The notes: generated from the letters alone by a model not told the origin. Counted from the first letter of the stretch, positions 8,129-17,897 are shown. The stretch: 64,000 bases of DNA from Acidobacteriota bacterium (GCA_021780315.1 JAJXYY010000042.1:1-64000), one strand, 5' to 3'. Numbers and translations: made by a program.

Positions 8129-8512
8129 ATGGTGGTTGGGATCGGGACGGATCTGATTGAGATCAGGCGGGTGGAGGAGAGCATTGCGCGCTTTGGGGAG
8201 CGATTTCTGGAACGGGTGTTTACGGCGGGAGAGATTGCGTACTGCCAGCGGAAGCGGAAGACGGCAGGCGAGAGCTTTGCGGCACGGTTTGCGGCCAAGG
8301 AAGCGGGTGCCAAGGCGCTTGGGACAGGAATCAGCCGCGGAATCGGTTGGAAAGAGATTGAGGTTCGGCGAGATGCTGGGGAACGCCCGACGCTGCATTG
8401 GAGCGGGCGGGCAGCAGTGCGAGTTGTAGAGATGGGGATAAGAAGGGTCTCTTTGAGCCTGACTCACAGCGAATCTGTCGCGATGGCAATGGTGATTGTC
8501 GAGCGAGATTGA
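8129..8512 (+). CDS. acpS: Holo-[acyl-carrier-protein] synthase
   Basis: AcpS transfers the 4'-phosphopantetheine arm from coenzyme A to the serine of acyl carrier protein, activating it for fatty acid synthesis. The 127-residue length is normal. The metal-binding motif GIGTDLIEI lies at the N terminus and the second conserved motif FAARFAAKEAGAKALGTG is in the middle (about residues 50-67). The ATG at 8129 is chosen because GAGGAGG ends about seven bases before it; a TTG at 8123 would be too close to that site. The gene is not in an operon with pyridoxal or lipid genes here; the MCE gene follows 199 bases downstream. Confidence 0.93.
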   Translation: MVVGIGTDLIEIRRVEESIARFGERFLERVFTAGEIAYCQRKRKTAGESFAARFAAKEAGAKALGTGISRGIGWKEIEVRRDAGERPTLHWSGRAAVRVVEMGIRRVSLSLTHSESVAMAMVIVERD

Positions 8513-8711
8513 GCATGGGGGCAGATGAGATTGAAACCAATAGGCCCGATATGGCATCCACTCTTACTAAAGGGCTTTGAGCGAGATACGATTACAGGCG
8601 AAAGGAACCGTTAGGATATTCTTTGGGTGTTCGCGTAGGACCGTGGCGATCTTGAAGTAGATGGCTAAGGCGCAGGGAGGCAGCCTGCGCAATGAGATTT
8701 CAGGGAGGGCT

Positions 8712-9797
8712 ATGCCTAGCCAGCACGAGGTAAAGTGGTCGCAGTTGAAGGTCGGAGTCATCGTAATGGTTGCGGTTGTGATTTTGACGACGCTCCTATT
8801 TTTGATGACAAGTTCCTCCGGGCTGGGGATTTTCTCCCACAAGCTGACGATCGTGAGCTTTTTCGAGAACTCGGCTGGTCTGAAAGAAGGGGCTGCGGTG
8901 ACTCTGGAAGGAGTGACGATTGGTACGGTGAAGAGCGTGACTGTAGTCCACACTGCAGACCGCAAGCTGACTCCGGTCAAGGTAGTAATGAAGATCAATG
9001 ATAAGTACGCCAGTGATCTTCATCAGGATTCGAAGGCAGGGTTGACGACGGTGGGGGTTCTGGGCGACACCGTCGTGGATCTGAACAGCCAGTTTGCAGT
9101 TGGACCTGCGTTGCGCGATGGGGACGAGCTGCACACGCTGGAGACGCCGAGCCTGACGGATGTGGTGAAAGCAAGTCAGGGGACGATTGAAAGCTTGAAT
9201 GTGATTCTGGCGAAGATGAATGGGATCGTGGATAACATGCAGTCGGGCAAAGGTTCGATTGGAATGATGATCAACAGCCCGGATCTGTACAACAAGGCCA
9301 ACAAGACGGTGGATGAAGTCCATCAACTGACGGTGAACCTGAATAATGGCAAGGGTTCGATTGGCAAGCTGATGACGGACGACACGATGTACAACCGTCT
9401 CAATGATGCTGCGCTCAAGCTGCAGAATATTGCAAATTCTCTGGACAACGGCAAAGGCACGGCCGGGATGCTGTTGAAGGACGACTCGCTCTACAAGAAT
9501 ATGAATTCCACCCTGGAGCATGCGAACTCTCTGCTGGCGGATGCGGATGCGGGCAAAGGCGGTTTGGGGCTGATGCTGAAGGATCCGAAGTTTCGGAAGG
9601 ACCTGAGCGATACGGTGACGGAGATGAATACGCTGGTGTCAGGGGTGAACGCTGGCAAGGGCACCCTGGGTAAGTTGACCCAGGATGACGCAATGTACAC
9701 GAACATGAACAAGCTAATGATGGAAAGCACCAACCTGGTGACTGCGATCCGTACGGACCCGAAAAAGTACCTCGCGATCAAACTGCGAATCTTCTAG
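8712..9797 (+). CDS. MCE/MlaD-family lipid-binding protein with five glycine-lysine repeats
   Basis: From the ATG at 8712 the protein has 361 residues. It has one N-terminal membrane anchor (about residues 14-35), then an MCE domain (about 40-130) of the type that binds phospholipids in MlaD and related transport proteins. The C-terminal 200 residues hold five copies, spaced by 40-45 residues, of a motif like GKGSIGKLM-DD-MY-N-N, predicted helical. MlaD proteins work with MlaE permease and MlaF ATPase, but neither is next to this gene. The ATG at 8712 follows GGGAGGG closely; a start at 8661 would add 17 residues without a clear ribosome binding site. Confidence 0.85.
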   Translation: MPSQHEVKWSQLKVGVIVMVAVVILTTLLFLMTSSSGLGIFSHKLTIVSFFENSAGLKEGAAVTLEGVTIGTVKSVTVVHTADRKLTPVKVVMKINDKYASDLHQDSKAGLTTVGVLGDTVVDLNSQFAVGPALRDGDELHTLETPSLTDVVKASQGTIESLNVILAKMNGIVDNMQSGKGSIGMMINSPDLYNKANKTVDEVHQLTVNLNNGKGSIGKLMTDDTMYNRLNDAALKLQNIANSLDNGKGTAGMLLKDDSLYKNMNSTLEHANSLLADADAGKGGLGLMLKDPKFRKDLSDTVTEMNTLVSGVNAGKGTLGKLTQDDAMYTNMNKLMMESTNLVTAIRTDPKKYLAIKLRIF

Positions 9798-10081
9798 CGG
9801 GTTTGGGATTGAAGTGGACGGGTTCCGGCTTCGGCAGGGGCACGTTCGTTTTTAATACTACGGATGAGCCGAGGGCGAACTTTTGCGGCTGACTTTGGGG
9901 CTAAAAGAAAGAATGACGAAACTTTGTGGTGGGACACATCGTCCGCAGTGATACAGCAGAATCCAGTTCCCGTTTGCGCGTCGAGAGCGTAGTGTGAAGT
10001 CGACTTTGGGAGACTCTGATTTCGGGGAGTCTACCGATTGTTAATGTCGCAACATTTAACCAATCCATGTGAAGGAAATCC

Positions 10082-12169
10082 ATGAATCTTAAGTCACCGT
10101 CCCTTGCTTGTTTGCTACTCCTGTCCGGCGGATTGTGCTTTGGCCAGTCGCTCATGACAATGACCGATAATGGGAGTGCCCCGACGTCCGAACCGAAGAA
10201 GCCGGTCATCTTCGATCTCTCTGCCATCGACAAGACGGTTGATCCTTGCACTGATTTTTACAAGTACGCGTGCGGAAACTGGGTGAAGAACAACCCAATT
10301 CCCAGTGACCAGGTGCGGTGGGGGCGCTTCAACGAACTGGCGGAGCGCAATAACTATTTGTTGTATGCGGATCTGAAGGCTGCGGCAGATGCGCCGAAGA
10401 GTGCCTTGCAGAAGAAGTATGGCGATTACTTTGCGGCATGTATGAATGTGGATCTGGCTGACAAGCTGGGTGCAGCCCCTCTGAAGCTGCAGATGGCTGC
10501 GATTGCAGGATTGAACGACAAGAAGCAGCTGGCTGCGCTGGTGAGCGAGTTGCACAACTTCTATGCTGTACCGGTCTTTTATTTTCTGGGGGTGCAGCAG
10601 GACCAGAAGGACTCCAGCCAACAGATTGCGACGACGATGCAGGGTGGGCTGACCTTGCCGGACCGGGACTACTACCTGACGGACGATGCGCGCAGCCAGA
10701 AGATTCGCGAGCAGTATGTGGAGCATGTGACGAAGATGTTTATGCTGCTGGGCGACTCGGCAGAGAAGGCCGCTGCGGAAGCGAAGGATGTGATGTCGGT
10801 GGAGACGGCGCTGGCGAAGGGTTCCACGAGCCGGGTGGAGCTGCGGAATCCAGCCAACCGGTACCACATGATGACGATTGCGGAGTTGCAGGCGCTGAGC
10901 CCGGACTACAACTGGACGACCTACCTGACGAGCATCAAGATGAATGAGCTGAAGTCGCTGAATGTTGCGACGCCGGCCTTCTTTAAGACGATGAATGAAC
11001 AGATTGACGGGCAGAGTCTGGATGCACTCAAGAGCTACCTGCGGTGGCAAGCGTTGCGTACAGCAGCACCGGCGTTGTCGAAGCCATTTGTCGATGAGAA
11101 CTTCAACTTTTTCCAGGCGACGCTGCAGGGGCAGAAGGAACAGACTCCGCGCTGGAAGCGGTGCACCCGCGCCACAGATGCGGCCCTGGGCGAGGCAGTG
11201 GGTCAGGACTGGGTGAAGCAGAACTTCCCGCCTGACGCGAAGGCGAACATGGAGAAGCTAGTTGCGGCTTTGGAGAAGGCACTGGGAGAGGATATCCAGA
11301 GCCTGCCGTGGATGAGCGAGCCTACCAAGGTCGAGGCGGAGGCGAAGCTGAATACGATTCGTCAGAAGATCGGCTATCCGGAGAACTGGCGCGATTACAG
11401 CAAGTTGACGGTGAAGCGCGACGATTTCCTGGGAAATACGGAGCGCAACTTCGAGTTTGAGCGGCAGCGCAATCTGGCAAAGCTGGGCAAGCCGGTCGAC
11501 GAAAAGGAGTGGGGGATGACGCCACCGACGGTGAATGCGTACTACAACCCACCGCAGAACGACATCAACTTCCCTGCCGGGATTCTGCAGCCACCGTTCT
11601 TCGATAACAGCATGGATCCTGCGGTGAACTTTGGCGGTATCGGCGTGGTGATTGGCCACGAGATGACGCACGGGTTTGACGATCAGGGGTCGAAGTATGA
11701 CCTGCACGGAAACGTGCGGACGTGGTTTACTGCAGACGATTTGAAGAAGTTCAACGAGCGGACCGACTGCGTCGCGAATGAGTATTCGGGGTTCCAGGTG
11801 GCCGAGGGGCAGAATTTGAATGGCAAGTTGACGCTGGGTGAGAACACGGCGGACAACGGGGGCATTCGGATTGCTTATCAGGCGCTGCTGGAGACGATTG
11901 CCAAGCAGGGTGCGGCTGCAGAGCCGGGATACAGCAACGGAGAGCGCGACGGATATACCCCGGAGCAGCGGTTCTTTATCTCGTTTGGCCAGGTGTGGTG
12001 TCAGAATGCCACGGAGCAGAGTGCTCGAGTGCTGGCGAAGACTGATCCGCACAGCTCTGGCGAGTGGCGGGTGAAGGGAACGGTCCAGAACTTCGACGCG
12101 TTTGGCAAGGCGTTTGGCTGCAAGGTTGGCCAACCGATGATGCCGACGAATAGTTGCCGTGTCTGGTAA
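10082..12169 (+). CDS. Secreted M13-family zinc metallopeptidase (PepO/neprilysin type)
   Basis: The 695-residue protein begins with a signal peptide (about residues 1-21, ending CFGQS). It has the two-domain M13 layout: a large N-terminal helical domain and a C-terminal catalytic domain. The zinc site HEMTH is at residues 526-530 and the third ligand Glu587 is in ENTADNGG, which also supplies the supporting Asp591. A C-terminal CRVW ending is typical of M13 peptidases. The enzyme should cut oligopeptides outside the cytoplasm. The ATG has the ribosome binding site AAGGA upstream. It is a single-gene unit ended by a terminator 55 bases after the stop. Confidence 0.95.
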   Translation: MNLKSPSLACLLLLSGGLCFGQSLMTMTDNGSAPTSEPKKPVIFDLSAIDKTVDPCTDFYKYACGNWVKNNPIPSDQVRWGRFNELAERNNYLLYADLKAAADAPKSALQKKYGDYFAACMNVDLADKLGAAPLKLQMAAIAGLNDKKQLAALVSELHNFYAVPVFYFLGVQQDQKDSSQQIATTMQGGLTLPDRDYYLTDDARSQKIREQYVEHVTKMFMLLGDSAEKAAAEAKDVMSVETALAKGSTSRVELRNPANRYHMMTIAELQALSPDYNWTTYLTSIKMNELKSLNVATPAFFKTMNEQIDGQSLDALKSYLRWQALRTAAPALSKPFVDENFNFFQATLQGQKEQTPRWKRCTRATDAALGEAVGQDWVKQNFPPDAKANMEKLVAALEKALGEDIQSLPWMSEPTKVEAEAKLNTIRQKIGYPENWRDYSKLTVKRDDFLGNTERNFEFERQRNLAKLGKPVDEKEWGMTPPTVNAYYNPPQNDINFPAGILQPPFFDNSMDPAVNFGGIGVVIGHEMTHGFDDQGSKYDLHGNVRTWFTADDLKKFNERTDCVANEYSGFQVAEGQNLNGKLTLGENTADNGGIRIAYQALLETIAKQGAAAEPGYSNGERDGYTPEQRFFISFGQVWCQNATEQSARVLAKTDPHSSGEWRVKGTVQNFDAFGKAFGCKVGQPMMPTNSCRVW

Positions 12170-12223
12170 CGCGGTTACAGCCACGGGCGGGTTGAAAAAA
12201 ATCTGCTGATGGAAGAAGAAGAG

Positions 12224-12252
12224 GGGTCCAGGTGGTTACCTGGGCCCTTTTT
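12224..12252 (+). terminator. Rho-independent terminator of the M13 peptidase gene
   Basis: A 10-bp stem (GGGTCCAGGT with ACCTGGGCCC, one G-T pair) with a four-base loop is followed by five T residues. Confidence 0.85.
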
Positions 12253-12440
12253 ATGACATGAAGGATGTTTTCGGGGGAGAGTAACCGTACTGGTGTGACG
12301 AACTAAGTCAGGATGAGATGGCTCTAAAGTGGCACAAACTCGCGTCACCTTCTACAATTGGCGAAGGAACCGTACCCCACAGAATTGCTCGCAGCCAATG
12401 GCCGATAAAGGTCAATCGCTGGCGAGGATGAAGGAAGCGC

Positions 12441-13679
12441 ATGAAGTTCAGCAGGATTGGCCGGATGTTGTTGGCCTTGGTAGTGTCCTTAGGATTAGGT
12501 CTTGGATTGACGTCGTGTGCTGTCGGCACCATCGCGTACATGTGGGTGCTTGGAACGCAGTACAACCAGATTGCCGGATTCAAGGTTGACGATTACACGG
12601 GAAACCTAACGCCGACCGTCAACTCGCCTTATTCTTCGGGCGGGACGAACCCAGTGTCTATCGTGGTTCGTACTGGCGGGCGCTATGTTTACGTCGTGAA
12701 CGAGGGGACTGCAACGACAGGCGGCAACATTGCGCAGTTCACCGTGGGCGGAGATGGCGTGCTGACTTTCCAGCAGTCGTTCACGAGCCAAGGTTCGACC
12801 CCTATCTGGGCCGCGACGGATACTACGGGAAATTTCCTTTATGTTCTGGACCAGCTTTCTCCTGATGGCGTGAACGGCGATATCACTGTTTTCCAGATCG
12901 ACTCAAACACTGGCCGTCTGTCACTGGTGACGAACACGCAGGTGAAGAATGCGAACGGTACCTACCTGAGCTACTTCCCTGTTGGACCGAAGCCGATCAT
13001 GATGCGCGCCTCGGGCTCTTGCCTGTTCACGTTGGACGCAGGTGACAACACGGTATTCCCGTACCAGCAGAACACGGGCACTGGTCAGTTGACGCTGACG
13101 ACGAACTCCACGATAACCACGGGTTCGAACACGGATGGCGGTCCACGCAAGTTGACGTCGATCAATGCGAGCGGAAGCTATGTGTACCTGACCGATGCCG
13201 CAGCGACGACGACGAGCACCGGTGGTCAAATTCTGCCATACACGGTGGGCACCAACTGCGCGCTGAATTCGTTGGCAGGTGGAGCGATCAACAATCTGCC
13301 GTTGACCTCGAATCCTTCGTTCTCGTTCACGGATAGCCGTTCGAAGTTCTTGTATGTTCTGAACCAGACCTCGACGAACTCGCAGAATCCGAATAGTTCC
13401 ATCTCGGCGTTCACGATTGATCCGGGCAACGGAAAGCTACAGCCAGTAGGCGGATCGACGAACACCAACAATCCGTACGCGGTTGGATCGGGTCCGGTTT
13501 GCATGGTGGAAGATCCTACGAACCAATACCTGTATACCTCCAACCACGCGGATGGCACTGTGACGGGCAAGCTGATCAATATAGCGACGGGCGAGTTGTC
13601 TGATCTGGCTCGCGGATCCAGTTTTCCCGCAGTTGGACTGTCGACGTGTCTTGCGATCAGTGGAAATACCAGCAACTAG
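12441..13679 (+). CDS. Beta-propeller (lactonase-like) lipoprotein 1
   Basis: This 412-residue protein has a lipoprotein signal peptide (residues 1-26) with lipobox LTSC. The mature part is made of seven-bladed-propeller repeats of the 6-phosphogluconolactonase/YVTN type; repeated elements such as RYVYVVNEGT, NFLYVLDQ and KFLYVLNQ mark the blades. It is predicted to be anchored in a membrane facing outward. The fold alone does not show enzymatic activity. It is the first of three homologous genes in a row. The ATG is preceded by AAGGA. It lacks the GPGGV-FPINADNSLG blade shared by the other two and is the most divergent of the set. Confidence 0.85.
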   Translation: MKFSRIGRMLLALVVSLGLGLGLTSCAVGTIAYMWVLGTQYNQIAGFKVDDYTGNLTPTVNSPYSSGGTNPVSIVVRTGGRYVYVVNEGTATTGGNIAQFTVGGDGVLTFQQSFTSQGSTPIWAATDTTGNFLYVLDQLSPDGVNGDITVFQIDSNTGRLSLVTNTQVKNANGTYLSYFPVGPKPIMMRASGSCLFTLDAGDNTVFPYQQNTGTGQLTLTTNSTITTGSNTDGGPRKLTSINASGSYVYLTDAAATTTSTGGQILPYTVGTNCALNSLAGGAINNLPLTSNPSFSFTDSRSKFLYVLNQTSTNSQNPNSSISAFTIDPGNGKLQPVGGSTNTNNPYAVGSGPVCMVEDPTNQYLYTSNHADGTVTGKLINIATGELSDLARGSSFPAVGLSTCLAISGNTSN

Positions 13680-13795
13680 GCGCGAGCCTGTTGCTGAGTC
13701 GCTGTCGTTGGACTTGTTGGATAGGTAGTGAATTTGCTGGAAGACTGTGAATGAAACAGTGGGCGGAAACGAATTGCCCCGGAGTAAAGAAGTGC

Positions 13796-15016
13796 ATGAC
13801 GTTGAATAGGATGGGCCGCGGAGCACTGGCCTCGATATTGTCTCTCGCGATGGGTTTTGGCATGACGGCGTGTACGCACGACTACACCGTATCGTACGTG
13901 TACATGACGACAGCCAAGGCCAACCCTGGGTTGATCAATGCATATGAGGTCGACTACCAGACGGGAACGCTGCAACAGACGCCGGACTCGCCCATCCCTT
14001 CGGGGGGGAGAAATCCGATCACACTGGTGGCGACACCGAATAACAAGTTTCTGTATGTCGTACACCATGACGATTCCAGTGTGGTTGAATTTGCCATTGG
14101 TACGGACGGCAAGTTGTACCCGCAGACGACGTATGACCTGGGCAAGGGAACGAGTTCGGCAACGCTTCCGAGCTATCCCACTGCTGCAGCAATCGATCCT
14201 GATGGCAAGTTTCTGTACGTGACGTTTACGTATCAGGGCGGCTATACCACGGCGCTGCAAGGACCCGGTGGCGTGGCGGTATTTCCGATCAATGCGGACA
14301 ACTCGCTGGGCGCGCCGAGTATTGTGAATGTTGGACGCAATCCGGTTGGGATAGTGGCGAGCAGCCCGAATCACTTTGTCTACGTCATCGAGCAGGATGC
14401 TGCTACGTCCGCGAATCTTTTGGGCTTCAGCGCCGATGCGACGACTGGAATGCTGACACCTTTGCCTGGAGTGACGATCAATGCAGGCAATGTGCCGTCG
14501 ACGGGATTTGCATCCGGTCTATCACCGAGCGCGATTGTGGAAGACGCGAACGGGCAGCATTTGTATGTGACCGACTCGACTGCGAATCAAGTTGTGGGTT
14601 ATGCAGTTGCAACGAACGGAGTCCCGAGCGTGCTGGCGAATGGCGCTGTGACGACGGATACGATGCCGGTGGGGCTGACGATCGACTATACGGGCAAGTT
14701 CCTCTACGTGGTGAACTACCTGGGTGGTTCGATCGACGGATTCACCTTTGGTGCGAACGGGGAGCCGATTCCCTCTGGCGTAGCTCAGCGCACACAGGCG
14801 GGAACTGGCCCGACGTGCGTAACGACGAATTCGCATGTCAGCAATCCGACGACGGCCCAGGGAATTTACTTGTTTGTATCGAATTCACTGAGCAATTCCG
14901 TTACGGGGGAGCAGATCAACCCGACCACCGGAGCATTGAAGGAGATTATCAACAATCCTTTCAGCTCGGCCACGTTGCCGACCTGCCTGGTGAGCGTAGC
15001 GGCATTCCCTCACTAG
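13796..15016 (+). CDS. Beta-propeller (lactonase-like) lipoprotein 2
   Basis: With the start at 13796 the protein has 406 residues, a signal peptide and a lipobox MTAC. Propeller repeats include KFLYVVHHDDSSVVEF, KFLYVTFTYQ and HLYVTDSTAN. It is closely related to the next gene: both share TAAAIDP-GKFLYVT, FPINADNSLG and NHFVYV at matching positions. An in-frame ATG at 13751 would add 15 polar residues before the signal peptide and is less likely. The gap to the previous gene is 116 bases and no terminator is seen between them, so the three genes may be one transcript. The ligand or substrate is unknown. Confidence 0.83.
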   Translation: MTLNRMGRGALASILSLAMGFGMTACTHDYTVSYVYMTTAKANPGLINAYEVDYQTGTLQQTPDSPIPSGGRNPITLVATPNNKFLYVVHHDDSSVVEFAIGTDGKLYPQTTYDLGKGTSSATLPSYPTAAAIDPDGKFLYVTFTYQGGYTTALQGPGGVAVFPINADNSLGAPSIVNVGRNPVGIVASSPNHFVYVIEQDAATSANLLGFSADATTGMLTPLPGVTINAGNVPSTGFASGLSPSAIVEDANGQHLYVTDSTANQVVGYAVATNGVPSVLANGAVTTDTMPVGLTIDYTGKFLYVVNYLGGSIDGFTFGANGEPIPSGVAQRTQAGTGPTCVTTNSHVSNPTTAQGIYLFVSNSLSNSVTGEQINPTTGALKEIINNPFSSATLPTCLVSVAAFPH

Positions 15017-15102
15017 TGCCACAGCAACAGGCACAGGTAGCTGAGTTAGTTTAGACAGATTTTGAGCGGGTGGCGAAAGCTCCCGAGATGAAGGAAATGT
15101 TT

Positions 15103-16308
15103 ATGAATTTCAGAATGATCGGCTTGAAAACAATAGGCTCGGTGTTGTGCCTGGGGACGATGCTGGGACTGACGTCCTGCAGCATTCTGGACTACACGAT
15201 TGCGTACGTGTACGTGACATCCTCGAAGGATCATCCGGGTGGAGTTAACGCCTATGCGGCGGACTACTTGACCGGAACTCTGGTACAGGTGAAAGGTTCA
15301 CCATTCGCGGCGGGCAACAATCCGGTAACGCTGGCAGCAGCTCCGAATGGTCAGTTTATTTACGTTGTGAACCACGATGACTCGACAGTTCAAGAGTTTG
15401 CGGTGAATGATGGTGGTGTTCTGACCTCGAAGAATACCTATCCGACGACTGGTACATTCCCAACTGCGGCTGCGATCGATCCTGCGGGCAAGTTTCTGTA
15501 TGTGACGTACACCTATCAAACGGGCTATTCGGCGACGACTCCCGGACCTGGCGGGGTTACGATCTTCCCGATCAATGCGGACAACTCATTGGGAACAGCG
15601 ACGAATGTAAACGTGGGGAACAATCCGATTTCGGTGGTTGCGAGTAATTTCAACCATTTTGTTTACGTTCTGGATCAGGAACCGACGCCGAATGCGGCCA
15701 TTCTTGGCTTTGCCCAAGACCCGACCAGCGGTGCTCTGACGCCTGTCCCAGGAACGGTTATTTCAACGGTTGCAGGCAAGACTGTGGCTACCGGCTTCAG
15801 CGCGGGTACGGTTCCAAGCGCGATGGTTGAAGAGCCTACGGCACGGTTTCTGTACGTGACGGATGAAGCGACCAACCAGATGTACGGTAAGGTTGCGTTG
15901 TCGAGCGGCGCACTGCAGTCGATGGTGAATGGGCCTTTTTCTACTGGTCAGTTTCCGGTTGGGATCTCTGTGGATCCTCGCGGCAGGTATCTGTACACGG
16001 TGAATTACAACGCTGCAACGGTGAGTGCCTATGCTATCGATACGGCTACGGGCAATCCGACTGGGTCAGTAGGGTCCGCGTCGGCTCCCGTTCGCACAGG
16101 GCCAACGTGCCTTACTATCGAAGCGGCATTGGGTATTTATGCTTATGTAACGAACAATCTGGATGGCACGGTTTCGGGTCTGCAACTTGATCCGCACAAT
16201 GGTGGCTTGACGGATATTCAGAACACGCCCTTCCCTGCTGCCGGTTTCCCCACATGTGCCGTCACGGTTCCGAACGGCGCTCATGCGTCGCAGATCGTAC
16301 AACCATAA
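15103..16308 (+). CDS. Beta-propeller (lactonase-like) lipoprotein 3
   Basis: The 401-residue protein starts at the ATG at 15103 behind AAGGAAA. It has a signal peptide with lipobox LTSC. The mature N-terminal string SILDYTIAYVYVTSSKDHPGG parallels the HDYTVSYVYMTTAKANPG of copy 2. Seven propeller blades follow, with the elements QFIYVVNHDDSTVQEF, KFLYVTYTYQ and RFLYVTDEATNQMYG. Copies 2 and 3 look like the most recent duplication. A perfect palindromic terminator follows the stop codon by 19 bases and closes the array. An extracytoplasmic role in binding or hydrolysis is plausible but not shown. Confidence 0.83.
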   Translation: MNFRMIGLKTIGSVLCLGTMLGLTSCSILDYTIAYVYVTSSKDHPGGVNAYAADYLTGTLVQVKGSPFAAGNNPVTLAAAPNGQFIYVVNHDDSTVQEFAVNDGGVLTSKNTYPTTGTFPTAAAIDPAGKFLYVTYTYQTGYSATTPGPGGVTIFPINADNSLGTATNVNVGNNPISVVASNFNHFVYVLDQEPTPNAAILGFAQDPTSGALTPVPGTVISTVAGKTVATGFSAGTVPSAMVEEPTARFLYVTDEATNQMYGKVALSSGALQSMVNGPFSTGQFPVGISVDPRGRYLYTVNYNAATVSAYAIDTATGNPTGSVGSASAPVRTGPTCLTIEAALGIYAYVTNNLDGTVSGLQLDPHNGGLTDIQNTPFPAAGFPTCAVTVPNGAHASQIVQP

Positions 16309-16327
16309 CTGCACTGGTATTTTTCCG

Positions 16328-16354
16328 AAAAGCCCCGCTTAAGCGGGGCTTTTT
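16328..16354 (+). terminator. Rho-independent terminator closing the propeller array
   Basis: A perfect palindrome (AAAAGCCCCGCTT and its complement, 13-bp arms meeting at TTAA) followed by a T run lies directly after the third propeller gene. Confidence 0.9.
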
Positions 16355-16685
16355 ATTGCCGGCAGGTAGCCCAGGGCAGATGGAGTGAGGTGATGACACC
16401 ATGGGCTACGAGTTGCTGCATGAGCTACAGGATAGAGCGGTTGTGGGCGGAGGGGGTGTTCGGCAAATCTCCCGTTGCTGTACGTTATGCAGGGCTGATT
16501 TTGGGCAGCGGTGCGGTAATGGACTCTGGACTACCTATTCCATACCCAGACAACCTGCGTAGAGAATTGGATGGAGGTAATCGGCTTCACGCTAGGACCA
16601 GCCGTCTGATCGGCTCAGCGTGAGCGTAAACGAGCGCAACACGACCGCAGGGAGACATGTTTGCCTGTGTTGATCAAACCATGGA
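16355..16685. other. 331-base gap without a recognised gene
   Basis: The stretch lies between the propeller terminator and the convergent acyltransferase gene. A short plus-strand ORF at 16390-16623 has no ribosome binding site and no recognisable product. I see no RNA gene or clear repeat. Confidence 0.6.
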
Positions 16686-17897
16686 TTATTGCGGCTGGAT
16701 GGGGAGTTTGACGGGTTTGGGCTTGTGGCTAAAACGACTGAGGATGGCGATGCGCGCGGGGTTCTCCACGAAGCGATAGGCGAGATACGCGAGGACCAGC
16801 AGAGCCGCGTAGGAGAGCCAGGGATCGAGCCAGGTGAGGTGGAGGCGATCGGGAACATGGTAGGTGTGGAGCAGAATGTAGACATTGAAGTGAAGCAGGT
16901 ACAGGGCGAAGGTTGCTTCGCCAAGCAGAACCAACGGGCGGATGGAGAAGAGGGTGGAGATGGGATTGGGGCCAGCAAGACCTAGTATAAGCAGGCTGAA
17001 GAGCGGAACAAGCAGTCCACCATGCAGGAAGAGGTATGGCGTGTGGTTGACGAGTCCGGTGTAGAAGAAGAGGCCGAGCAAAGCAAGGGCAATGGCCGCT
17101 ACAAAGAAGCGCTGGCGCGGAGTGAATGGAAGCAGCGGATGAAGCTTCGCGAGGGAGACGCCGACGAGAAAGGTGCAGACGTAGGGCGGCGGGGTGTACT
17201 TGAGGAAGCGGAGGAGGTAGGTAGAGGTGTAACGGTCAGCTGGGGTGGCCAGATGATCGGGATTGAAGATGGTGTAGAGGAGGTGGGGAACAAGTCCGAA
17301 GATCCAGAGGGTAAAGATGAGGGCGATGAGGCGGACTGGGGTGTTGAGCCAGTGGGCTCTGGTGGCCCAGGCATAGAGGAGGAAGGGGAAAGCAAGGTAG
17401 AACATAACCTCGCAGGAGAGAGTCCAGGCGACGGTGTTGCCGAAGGTAGCAAGGGTGGGACTCCAGCCCTGAAGCAGGAAGGGAGTGAGGATAACCCCCC
17501 GCCAGAACTCAGCGTGGGAGCGGGAGGCCCACTCGTCCTGGAGCATGTGGATGGAGATCACGAGGACGAGGATGTAGATGGGATACAGGCGCGAGAAGCG
17601 GGCCAGCCAGAAGTCGCGCTTGCTGAGAGTGATAGCGCGATCAGCGTAGTTGTAGGTGAGGATAAATCCGGAGATAAGGAAGAAGAAGCCAACGAAGACG
17701 TAGGCGTTATCAATGATGGGGTAGAGAAGCCCTAGATGGGGGGGCGTGAAGTGAAAGAGAATGATGAAGATAGCCAGCAGCGTGCGAATGCCGGTCAGAG
17801 CCGGGAGAGCCGGCTTGCGGACGAGCGTGGAAGCCGAGGACGACAGATCGGCGGGAGAGCGGAGTTCTACCGGCGTGATGAGGGTTGGGGGTGTCAC
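16686..17897 (-). CDS. Acyltransferase family 3 (OafA/YrhL-like) membrane protein
   Basis: The 403-residue protein is polytopic, with about ten hydrophobic segments. The N-terminal part contains LPALTGIRTLLAIFIILFHF, the first helix and the conserved His-containing end typical of acyltransferase-3 proteins, which move acyl groups (often acetyl) onto exported sugars. The RxxR-like segment LARFSRLYPIY (about residues 120-130) is the second family hallmark. The C terminus is basic. It stands alone, convergent with the propeller genes and upstream of nothing on its strand. The acceptor glycan is unknown. A second acyltransferase-3 gene lies in the polysaccharide region at 32364-33515. Confidence 0.9.
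   Translation of the reverse strand: MTPPTLITPVELRSPADLSSSASTLVRKPALPALTGIRTLLAIFIILFHFTPPHLGLLYPIIDNAYVFVGFFFLISGFILTYNYADRAITLSKRDFWLARFSRLYPIYILVLVISIHMLQDEWASRSHAEFWRGVILTPFLLQGWSPTLATFGNTVAWTLSCEVMFYLAFPFLLYAWATRAHWLNTPVRLIALIFTLWIFGLVPHLLYTIFNPDHLATPADRYTSTYLLRFLKYTPPPYVCTFLVGVSLAKLHPLLPFTPRQRFFVAAIALALLGLFFYTGLVNHTPYLFLHGGLLVPLFSLLILGLAGPNPISTLFSIRPLVLLGEATFALYLLHFNVYILLHTYHVPDRLHLTWLDPWLSYAALLVLAYLAYRFVENPARIAILSRFSHKPKPVKLPIQPQ

Noticed and set aside
9241-9740. Regularly spaced repeated motif that might be taken for a DNA repeat or CRISPR-like array
   Set aside because: The repetition is at the protein level inside the MCE gene; the DNA of the repeats is only loosely similar.
16390-16623. 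77-codon plus-strand ORF in the gap after the propeller array
   Set aside because: No ribosome binding site, no recognised motif, and composition typical of chance ORFs.
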